Of a stretch of DNA of 35,716 nt, positions 28,401 through 33,523 are shown in pieces (positions within the stretch are counted from its first letter, which is position 1; every line of letters starts with the position of its first letter). The notes below the pieces were generated by a model, which did no database searches, was not told where the DNA came from, and saw only the letters and a list, made by a program, of their open reading frames with translations. The stretch spans positions 1 through 35,716 of IMG/VR virus record IMGVR_UViG_3300020465_000052; one strand, 5' to 3'. This DNA is from a virus. The translations under genes were made by a program, and so were the position numbers.

Positions 28401-30092
28401 GGTAATGGTAGTGGAGCTACTGCATCATTAACAATTGGTAGTGACGCAGCGTTAGAAACTTATCAGAAGATAACTGATGTTAGTTCTATAAACTTGAATG
28501 GTAAAGGATATTCTGTTGGTGATATTCTCACTGTAGATGATTCTTGGTCAAGTTTTAATTCTGGTGATGGTGCTAGATTTGCTGTTGGTATAACAAGTAC
28601 TAAACCAGATACCCTATATCTAACTGATGTTCAAGGTGAAAAATTTGTAGGTGGAGAAAAACTAATTCATTATGGTGTTAATAATGACACCAGAACTGCT
28701 ATGACTAGTAATCTTATTGTAGTTAAGACTAATACTAATTCTGTTGTTACTAGTCCTTTATATGAAGGTAATGTAATTGAAGTTGTTCAAAGTAATCATG
28801 GTCATCATGGTGGTAATAATCAAATATCAATAGAAGGTATTCAGCCAGATACAACAGTTACACAAACAACTTCAGATTTATCTCCAGATGGTGCTTTAGT
28901 ATCTGTAGCAAGTACTATGGCCTTTGCTAGATTTGCTGGTGTTTCAACATCTGGTGGTCAAGCATTAATTGGTAGTGAAATTATTTCATATACTGTTAAT
29001 ATTAATACTTTAACAATCACTTCTAGAGGATTAGAAGGATCACCAATTTCTGCACATCCAGAAGGAACTAATATTCGAGCATATGAAATTAATGGTTTCC
29101 CATTAATTGGTATTAATACTAGTATGAGTAAACCTGTTGATGATGTATTAAATAGTGAATCAAATGTTGATAATTATTATTTACAAATTGATAGAGGAAC
29201 TAGTTCTAGAAATAGTGGAAATACTATGCTATGTTTCACTGATGAAAGAGGCATAGGTGGTAATAATGTTGGTATTTCACAAAATCACCAATTTAGCACA
29301 CTTTCGGCACAGTTTAATGTAATTACTCCAGGTAAAGGAACTAGAGTTGCTACTTCTGTTAGAACTGTTAGTGGAACAAGTGCTGGTGGTAATGAGGTAT
29401 CATTTATTGATCAAGGATTTGAACCAACTATATTAAATGAAACTACATTCTTCCCAACACCAAGATTAGTTGCTTCTAAAGTTAATGAAGCATTGAGATT
29501 ACAAAATCTTCCTAGAAGAAAATCCTTAGCATTAAAAGTTGATATGTCTACAACAGATAAGAACTTATCTCCTGTATTAGATATTAAGAATGCTACATTT
29601 ATTTTAGGTAGAAATAAGATTAATAATCCTATTTCAGATTATGCTACTGATTCAGATACTAATGAAGTAACAGGCGACCCACATGGTTCAACATTTGTTT
29701 CTAGAAAGGTTAATTTAGCACAACCTGCTACTTCAATAAAAGCATTTGTTGCTGCAAATGTACAACCAGAAGCAGACTTTAGGGTATATTATAGATTATT
29801 CAGTGCAGATTCTACTGAAGTTTCACAAGTATACAGACCATTCCCTGGTTATAATAATATGATTGATCTTGATGGAGATGGTTTTGGTGATGAAATGATT
29901 GATATTGCTAAGTGTGATGGAACTGCAGATGCTTATGTTAAACCAAATGGTAAAAATGATTTCTCAGAATATCAGTTTACTGCAAATGACTTAGAGCAAT
30001 TTAATGGATTCACTATTAAGATAGTAATGACATCCACTAATGAATGTGTTCCTGTAAGAATCAAAGACTTTAGAGCAATCGCTTTAGCGTGA
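22491..30092 (+). CDS. Large DUF4815-type virion structural protein (2533 aa)
   Basis: The N terminus, NISPYYDDFDKADNFYRVLF then GFPVQARELTTLQSILQNQ and FGSHIFKEGSMVIPG, is typical of DUF4815 structural proteins of T4-like cyanophages. Later landmarks are a poly-Thr run (1379-1388), DPLAQTFTVDE and FPSPVYLESGREYALVF in the C-terminal half, a Gly-Tyr module (NRGSGYS, ~1952), an SEIISY/RG module and a calcium-loop-like DLDGDGFGDE (2459-2468). It lies between gp8 and the neck genes, where T4 has genes 9-12, so it probably makes peripheral baseplate, fibre-socket or spike-like structure. I see no clear match to any one T4 protein. It starts seven bases after gp8 and its stop overlaps the next gene (GTGA). 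Confidence 0.8.
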   Translation: MPQKTNLNISPYYDDFDKADNFYRVLFKPGFPVQARELTTLQSILQNQLESFGSHIFKEGSMVIPGSVTYDSTYFSAKVNADHLGIDITVYLDALINNNEGRGTKVRGQNSQIVGTIKNYVLPPDEGVEDITIFLKYTQSGTSAESVAFPNSELLTLEENVTYGNTTLNAGESILTLVAENATSIGSAFGVDHGVYFIRGTFVDVVRSSIVLEPYSNKPSYRVGFEVLEEVINSNDDPSLNDNAKGFTNYAAPGADRFKISVRLSKKALDDFNDTNFVELFKVRDGEVKKIQDKSVYSEIKKYLAKRTFDESGNYAVRPFRVNIQNSLNDEIKTNGLFTEEQKTDEGNIPNEDTMCVKLSPGTAYVRGFDVNLPGTTVLDIDKPRDTKTVRTGSIPFRMGSLLRVNNVTGMPWTALGAVAAGNNVISLYSQRSLGSNDPIIGQGTKIGEARPYHIAVSDAPYTGDSTEWDLYLWDVQTYTTLKITNMGSYIEMTTVLPLSTYVKGMSSGATGYIANRPNPGEISLTQVSGKFIPGERLQFNGQNAITAAGISTSYTGSNVVDVITYGVNDIKSVHQLTKAVSGNELPTNFSGDAVLYNKILPNFSANDLLTVEGVDSSTATATCDTRRFAGKVGLTTDSIVGYHTTGALHETWLRTSAISADGEELTLKTFDGGSVLGVCDSVQSLGASSTLDSTFRIKVPKIINLNKSGLYSRLPRKNVSAVDLSNSTLIISKQLTGTNVKTDGSGVLEVNTSDAFDSNSGITSVFFEPYDAEKYTLQYLSGEIEDLISSQVTVLNNGNDLRITGITDNGNANFMKLTATLKKVGLSSKSKDYKRSEKTEVTRTVGVSTNGGLVQNSFYGLRVEDKEISLNVPDVANIHAIYESKDTNTPSLDKLTFVSGLGLDTNTVVGEKIIGKTSRAIGQVVTRVSATEIEFVYLNANTFNAGETVTFKESSISTNIQRITLGNYVDRTDNYTLDKGHKKQYSDYSRIIRKSNSSIPSKKLLVIFDMYQVQSGNSGDVFTANSYTKDRYTYDVPQVGRDRATDILDFRPRVKPFDPAQTTNKSPLDFGARIFETDIKYVVSPDESSVIGYTYYLPRIDKLVINKFEEVKLIKGVSADKPAPPTEVGDSMEIAQITLPPYLYDPITGPKIRLRDNRRFTMRDIGKLEKRINNLEVFASLTALELDTKSLVVTDANGIDRFKTGFVVNDFKDRNFINFNAEGGSRCDVDVVNKELISAVDFWSLPAELAFADGIDTETADLSANLNLLDPNCEKTGDLLTLDYNQVGWIENPQASEKVNVNPFDVLVFVGGIILDPASDNWVRTIYIDDHRVESTGATWAEHSNIVSDTTAIDTDVSVTSTEVETDQDEFDGNHIDTTTTTTTTTTNTVETSFSNTLEGPSREFDYVESVKVSGQADPFMRSRNVAFSANGLKPLTKHYHYLDSGSPDIFPKLIEIDMVSGAFVVGENARILSNGVQIGYVRVKAPNHKFGDASISAIPTGMGTVSVSVEAYSIDPFDRTRPAPASSYSATSKLFNCDVDALANDTTYSGYVIPGATIVGDSGATATVSSTNLISDNWGDVLGAFFFRNANQSPQPPVLFYSGTKTFKITATPPGTVTLPGSTAFASDASGTYSGTGTILTQETSTVGVRNPPPPSQKPNEITSTVSVNQDSSTTRVEAPYRDPLAQTFTVDETGAFLSSFDVYFASKDPNAKLFVELREVELGTPTSWLVQDFTQIALNPGDIETSTDASVATNIRFPSPVYLESGREYALVFLSPGSDLYEMWVATMGQKTVKTSNLPDVESVVVTKQYIGGSLFKSQNGTIWTPSQYQDLTFKLYKAEFVESGTVTFYNSSIKPGNENTQALSSNPIRTLPRKVSLEVEWPDANYSLGDESQLSVGRKISTGLPADKEDDSITGIIEKVASPIWGDYDGANLNQDPLKGNPLNIVNRGSGYSLDSSANVPLKSVTGNGSGATASLTIGSDAALETYQKITDVSSINLNGKGYSVGDILTVDDSWSSFNSGDGARFAVGITSTKPDTLYLTDVQGEKFVGGEKLIHYGVNNDTRTAMTSNLIVVKTNTNSVVTSPLYEGNVIEVVQSNHGHHGGNNQISIEGIQPDTTVTQTTSDLSPDGALVSVASTMAFARFAGVSTSGGQALIGSEIISYTVNINTLTITSRGLEGSPISAHPEGTNIRAYEINGFPLIGINTSMSKPVDDVLNSESNVDNYYLQIDRGTSSRNSGNTMLCFTDERGIGGNNVGISQNHQFSTLSAQFNVITPGKGTRVATSVRTVSGTSAGGNEVSFIDQGFEPTILNETTFFPTPRLVASKVNEALRLQNLPRRKSLALKVDMSTTDKNLSPVLDIKNATFILGRNKINNPISDYATDSDTNEVTGDPHGSTFVSRKVNLAQPATSIKAFVAANVQPEADFRVYYRLFSADSTEVSQVYRPFPGYNNMIDLDGDGFGDEMIDIAKCDGTADAYVKPNGKNDFSEYQFTANDLEQFNGFTIKIVMTSTNECVPVRIKDFRAIALA
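26625..26653 (+). repeat. ACAACC hexamer microsatellite coding poly-Thr
   Basis: Four exact tandem ACAACC copies plus ACAAC occupy 26625-26653. In frame they alternate ACA and ACC Thr codons and, with the next base, give ten consecutive Thr at residues 1379-1388 of the DUF4815 protein. The copy number could change by whole hexamers without breaking the frame. A flexible or O-modified linker is plausible. Confidence 0.9.
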
Positions 30093-30226
30093 GGAATAGT
30101 ATTAATCCTCCAGTTAAATATATTTTAGATCCATCTGGATCTAAAAAATTGGTTAAATTCTTTTTACCCTTTGATCTTAGAACTGTTGAAGAAAAACTAA
30201 AGCACTATCCATTTAATCAGATATGA
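30089..30226 (+). CDS. Small protein coupled to the DUF4815 gene (45 aa, GTG start)
   Basis: A GTG at 30089 overlaps the DUF4815 stop as GTGA, and the frame ends at TGA 30224-30226, itself overlapping the next start as ATGA. The product begins MRNSINPPVKYILDPSGSKK, followed by LVKFFLPFDLRTVEEKLKHYP. The double 4-base overlap, the lack of any other gene in this interval and the well-formed composition argue for a real, translationally coupled gene. I have a vague memory of similar short cyanophage proteins (LDxSG-x-K, FLPFD, EEKL) but cannot assign a role. The alternative is an untranslated spacer, which I consider less likely. Confidence 0.7.
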   Translation: MRNSINPPVKYILDPSGSKKLVKFFLPFDLRTVEEKLKHYPFNQI

Positions 30227-30411
30227 AAACATTTAAACAATTCATGGAAGCTTTAGTACCAAAGTATACTGCTGGTCCAAATTATCCTAAAAATCTTCCA
30301 TTTATTAAAACACCATTCATACAAAAGAAAGGTTTAGAGATTTGGAAGTTTAACTCTGGAGCACCTAGAGATTTTGTGAAGAAAAAAACAAAAAAAGATA
30401 TAAGCACCTAA
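30223..30411 (+). CDS. Small basic protein with capsid-targeting-like N terminus (62 aa)
   Basis: ATG 30223 overlaps the previous stop (ATGA). The protein opens MKTFKQFMEALVPKYTAG and is otherwise basic, ending DFVKKKTKKDIST. The first ten residues resemble the capsid targeting sequence of T4 internal proteins (MKTYQEFIAEA), which the gp21 prohead protease cleaves after Glu. Here a cut after E9 (FME/A) would be the equivalent site, although Phe replaces the preferred Leu or Ile. It may therefore be a packaged internal protein, or simply share a common phage N-terminal motif. No domain was recognised. It lies in the gp8/DUF4815 late unit, four bases upstream of the next gene. Confidence 0.75.
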   Translation: MKTFKQFMEALVPKYTAGPNYPKNLPFIKTPFIQKKGLEIWKFNSGAPRDFVKKKTKKDIST

Positions 30412-30415
30412 TATT

Positions 30416-30616
30416 ATGATACCAGTCGAAGGCAATAAAAACCTATTTCGTGATGAAAATACAGGTGCTATAGTTAATATGGATAGTCAAGGATATTTCA
30501 ACTATGTTAATAGTAGAAATAGAAAATTATCTGAGAAAAAAGAATTGGATAATATGAAGAAAGATATTGATGAGATTAAATCTTTACTTCATGAGTTAGT
30601 TAATCGTAAAACATAA
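30416..30616 (+). CDS. Small protein with C-terminal coiled coil (66 aa)
   Basis: The start is in an ATATT-ATG context four bases after the previous stop. The N-terminal half (VEGNKNLFRDENTGAIVNMD) resembles a short motif I associate with small cyanophage proteins. Residues ~36-64 (KKELDNMKKDIDEIKSLLHE) form a heptad-like amphipathic helix, suggesting oligomerisation or binding to a larger structural protein. Its stop codon lies inside the next late promoter box. Function is unknown; position among virion genes suggests a structural or assembly role. Confidence 0.7.
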   Translation: MIPVEGNKNLFRDENTGAIVNMDSQGYFNYVNSRNRKLSEKKELDNMKKDIDEIKSLLHELVNRKT

Positions 30617-30619
30617 ATA
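30612..30619 (+). promoter_or_regulatory. T4-type late promoter for the fibre/neck unit
   Basis: CATAAATA differs from the T4 late consensus only at the first base. It overlaps the stop codon of the 66-aa gene and lies 29 bases before the ATG at 30649. It would drive the 75-aa gene, the 527-aa gene, the coiled-coil gene and gp13-gp14-gp15. Confidence 0.7.
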
Positions 30620-30648
30620 ATAGATAGATTCTTGAATTGCTTATATAA

Positions 30649-30876
30649 ATGGCAGATATTAAGGTCAGAGTAGGGCAACAAAATGCTGTTAAGGTTCTTT
30701 CATCACTAGCTGGTGCTCAAGGACTATCGCTTGCTGAACTTAGTGACGTTAATGCCACGAACTTACTCAATGGAATGGTTTTAGTTTACAATGGAGCGAC
30801 ACAAAAGTGGGATGCCACATTAACCTTAACTCCAGGCTCGGAACAGAATTTAGACATCAACGGGGGAAATTTCTAA
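30649..30876 (+). CDS. Small fibre-motif protein (75 aa)
   Basis: The product opens MADIKVRVGQQNAVKVLSSL and contains LSLAELSDVNATNLLNGMVL followed by VYNGATQKW (~26-54). The phrase L-S-D-V-[ND]-x-x-x-L-x-[ND]-G-x-V-L-V-Y-x-x-x-x-x-x-W is a recurrent motif of phage tail fibre and whisker proteins. It ends DINGGNF, much like the LDGGTF end of the next protein. The gene is first behind a late promoter and abuts the next gene with no spacing (TAA-ATG). It may be a fibre accessory or adaptor subunit; too short to be a fibre itself. Confidence 0.75.
   Translation: MADIKVRVGQQNAVKVLSSLAGAQGLSLAELSDVNATNLLNGMVLVYNGATQKWDATLTLTPGSEQNLDINGGNF
30862..30867 (+). promoter_or_regulatory. Ribosome binding site of the 527-aa gene
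   Basis: GGGGGA, nine bases before ATG 30877 and inside the end of the 75-aa gene. It sets the start where the two genes abut directly, and is one of the few Shine-Dalgarno-like sites in this window. Confidence 0.55.
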
Positions 30877-32460
30877 ATGGCTAGCATTATTAGGATCAAA
30901 CGATCCTCTGGAACCACCAAACCTGCCAGTCTAAATTGGGGTGAAATGGCCTATGTAACTGGTATCGGCAGTTACGGTGGAGTAAATCAATATAAAGATA
31001 GAATTTTTGTCGGAGATGACGGTAATAACGTATTCCCTGTAGCAGGTCAATATTACGCATCTATGATGGAGCATACACCAGGTGCAATTGCTGGTGTTCA
31101 AAATACAAGGAATAGTGATGGTGGTATAGTTGCTGTTCTTGATAATACTAGAAGAGTTGATCAGTGGAATGTAGATAATCTTAGAATGGATGGTAATACT
31201 GTATCATCCACAAATACTGATGGTGATGTTATATTTGAGACTACAGGAACAGGGCATATTAATATTGTAGATGATACAATATTATCTTTTGGTTCGGATA
31301 AAGATGTTCAAATTGAATATGATGAGAATGGTAATGATGAAGTAGTAGTATCCAGTCCTACTGGTAAGCAAGTTAAATTTACCACCCCATTAAATGTATC
31401 TACTGCATCATATTTTGGTAAAGTTAAGATTGAAGAGAATATTATATCTTCTGTAAGTGGTAGTGGAGATAAACTGTTTATTGACCCATTTCCCGATGGA
31501 TTAAGTAATGAAGGTGATGTTATCATCAAAGGTAACTTACAAATTGATGGTACAACAACTTCAGTTAACTCAACCGCAGTAACAGTTAATGATCCAATAT
31601 TTGTTATTGGTGATGTTACCAGTTCTAGGGTAGTTACTGCTCCAGTTACAACAGGTGTTAGTACAATTACAATTGATTCTGTTGTTGGAATCAATACTGG
31701 TGATATTGTAAGTAATCATACTTCATTACCAAATAGTGGAGTAACAACTATTACTGAGGTCAATACCACAAATAAAGTTATTACTATTGAGGGATCAACT
31801 TTAGCTGGTATTACAACAACCTCAGAATTGACAATTACTCATGCTTATGACACTAATACAGATCGTGGTATAGCATTTAATTATAATACTGGTGTTGGTA
31901 CTGCAAATAATAAAACTGGTTATTTTGGTTATGTAGACGGTGATGGAAATACTGGAAGTAATGCACCAGAAAGATCTTGGACTTATGTTCCAGATGCAAG
32001 TACAACAGGTAATACAGTATCAGGAACAAGAGGTTTCTTAGATATTAAAGGTATCTATTATCAGACTGCTGATTATAATACCCACGGTGCTGTTTATTTT
32101 GATGAGAATGGATTACAGACCTCAACTAATAATCCAACAACTCCTATAATTACATCTAAGCAGATTTTGACTGCTGTTACTAAAAATACTCTTGCATTAC
32201 CATCTAATGTAACGGTTGCAATTGGTGATATTGTGAGACAAGACAGTAGTAATGCTTATGGTGTAGTTGAGACTGCAGTAACTAATGGTGCTTCTATTGA
32301 TCTAGTTGGTGTTGAAGGAACATTTACGAATAGTTATAATATAAGAAAAGAAGGTCAGAATGGATCTATTGAAAACCTTTCGGTAATACCATCTACAGTT
32401 ACTGTCATATATACTAATAAGCCTCATTGGTCTTCAACTCTTGATGGGGGTACATTCTAA
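30877..32460 (+). CDS. Fibre- or whisker-like virion structural protein (527 aa)
   Basis: The N terminus IIRIKRSSGTTKPASLNWGE then MAYVTG resembles the opening of several phage receptor-binding proteins (R-R/K-G-T...P-x-x-L-x-x-G-E-x-x-Y, as in the Mtd N-terminal domain), which attaches fibres to the baseplate. Then come beta-rich repeats (NLRMDGNTVSSTNTDGDVIF, GHINIVDDTILSF, VTVNDPIFVIGD) and a C-terminal part ending SSTLDGGTF. T4 has wac (fibritin whiskers) just before gene 13, so this gene occupies the whisker position but is beta-rich rather than a long coiled coil. It could be a whisker replacement, a short fibre or another baseplate appendage. First residues and position support a structural role; the exact organ is unknown. 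Confidence 0.7.
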   Translation: MASIIRIKRSSGTTKPASLNWGEMAYVTGIGSYGGVNQYKDRIFVGDDGNNVFPVAGQYYASMMEHTPGAIAGVQNTRNSDGGIVAVLDNTRRVDQWNVDNLRMDGNTVSSTNTDGDVIFETTGTGHINIVDDTILSFGSDKDVQIEYDENGNDEVVVSSPTGKQVKFTTPLNVSTASYFGKVKIEENIISSVSGSGDKLFIDPFPDGLSNEGDVIIKGNLQIDGTTTSVNSTAVTVNDPIFVIGDVTSSRVVTAPVTTGVSTITIDSVVGINTGDIVSNHTSLPNSGVTTITEVNTTNKVITIEGSTLAGITTTSELTITHAYDTNTDRGIAFNYNTGVGTANNKTGYFGYVDGDGNTGSNAPERSWTYVPDASTTGNTVSGTRGFLDIKGIYYQTADYNTHGAVYFDENGLQTSTNNPTTPIITSKQILTAVTKNTLALPSNVTVAIGDIVRQDSSNAYGVVETAVTNGASIDLVGVEGTFTNSYNIRKEGQNGSIENLSVIPSTVTVIYTNKPHWSSTLDGGTF

Positions 32461-32472
32461 CCTTAAAATATT

Positions 32473-32691
32473 ATGCAACAAAATAATGGTGATGTTGATG
32501 TTAATGTTCTCGTCAGTTTATATAATAATAAATTGGCACAATCATTAAATCAAAATGTACTTTTGGAAGCAAAATTGCAAACATTAAAAAATGATTTTGA
32601 AGAAGAAACAAAACTCCTCCAACAGGAAATAGTTACTTTACAAGAAGAAAATCAGAAACTGAAACTTAAAGATGGCAAAACCAGCAAGTAG
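32473..32691 (+). CDS. Small coiled-coil protein overlapping gp13 (72 aa)
   Basis: From about residue 17 to 68 the protein is one continuous amphipathic helix, with heptads such as LLEAKLQTLKNDFEEETKLL and EIVTLQEENQKL. The first residues are Asn/Asp-rich (NNGDVDVNV). The gene starts in an AATATT-ATG context 12 bases after the 527-aa gene and overlaps gp13 by 20 bases, so it is probably coupled to it. It may help whisker or neck assembly, because it sits exactly between those genes, but no homologue is recognised. Confidence 0.7.
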   Translation: MQQNNGDVDVNVLVSLYNNKLAQSLNQNVLLEAKLQTLKNDFEEETKLLQQEIVTLQEENQKLKLKDGKTSK

Positions 32692-33517
32692 AACACAATT
32701 AGTTGATTACTGTTTAAGGAAGCTGGGTGCTCCTGTACTGGAAATTAATATTGATGATGATCAGATAGATGATTTAGTAGATGATGCTATTCAACTTTTT
32801 AATGAAAGACACTTTGATGGTGTTGAAAGAATGTTTCTTAAGTATAAAATTACTCAAGAAGATATTGATAGAGGACAAGCAAAAAATACTGATGGGGTTG
32901 GAATTGTAACAACAACAGCAACATCAACAAGTATAAGTGGATATGGAACTACTACCAGTAATTGGTACGAGACTTCTAATTTTTTACAAGTTCCAGATTC
33001 TGTAGTTGGTGTAGAAAAGATATTTAAATTTGATACTAGCACCATATCAGGTGGAATGTTTAGTATTAAATATCAGTTATTTTTAAACGATCTTTATTAT
33101 TTTAATTCAGTTGAATTACTTCAATATGCTATGGTTAAATCATATCTTGAGGATATTGATTATTTACTAACAACTGATAAGCAAATAAGATTTAATAAGA
33201 GGCAAGATAGACTATATTTGGATGTTGATTGGGGTGCTGAAACTGAGGGTAATTGGTTAATTCTTGATTGTTATAGAGCATTAGATCCAACATCATTTAC
33301 TCAAGTTTATAACGATCCTTTTCTCAAACAGTATCTCACTGCTCTCATAAAGAGACAATGGGGACAAAATTTAATTAAGTTTAAAGGAGTTAAGTTGCCA
33401 GGTGGTATAGAACTTAATGGTAGAGAAATCTACGATGATGCTGAAAGAGATATAGAGGCATTAAGATCTAGAATGACCTCAGAATATGAGTTACCACCAT
33501 ATGATTTTGTAGGTTAA
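32672..33517 (+). CDS. gp13: Neck (head completion) protein gp13
   Basis: This 281-residue protein is close to T4 gp13 (309 aa) and lies in the conserved order gp13-gp14-gp15. The N-terminal TQLVDYCLRKLGAPVLEINI (~9-28) and the following DDQIDDLVDDAIQLFNERHF with DGVERMF are typical of T4-type neck proteins. A middle loop with many Ser/Thr (~75-100) separates this from VPDSVVGVEKIFKF and the C-terminal ALIKRQWGQNL plus GGIELNGREIYDDAERDIE. gp13 and gp14 form the head-closing neck complex after DNA packaging. The gene starts inside the preceding coiled-coil gene and gp14 follows six bases after its stop. Confidence 0.93.
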   Translation: MAKPASRTQLVDYCLRKLGAPVLEINIDDDQIDDLVDDAIQLFNERHFDGVERMFLKYKITQEDIDRGQAKNTDGVGIVTTTATSTSISGYGTTTSNWYETSNFLQVPDSVVGVEKIFKFDTSTISGGMFSIKYQLFLNDLYYFNSVELLQYAMVKSYLEDIDYLLTTDKQIRFNKRQDRLYLDVDWGAETEGNWLILDCYRALDPTSFTQVYNDPFLKQYLTALIKRQWGQNLIKFKGVKLPGGIELNGREIYDDAERDIEALRSRMTSEYELPPYDFVG

Positions 33518-33523
33518 TGAGAT

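Noticed and set aside
31308-31694. 128-aa minus-strand open frame
   Set aside because: Antisense to the well-supported 527-aa gene, with no promoter or start signal of its own.
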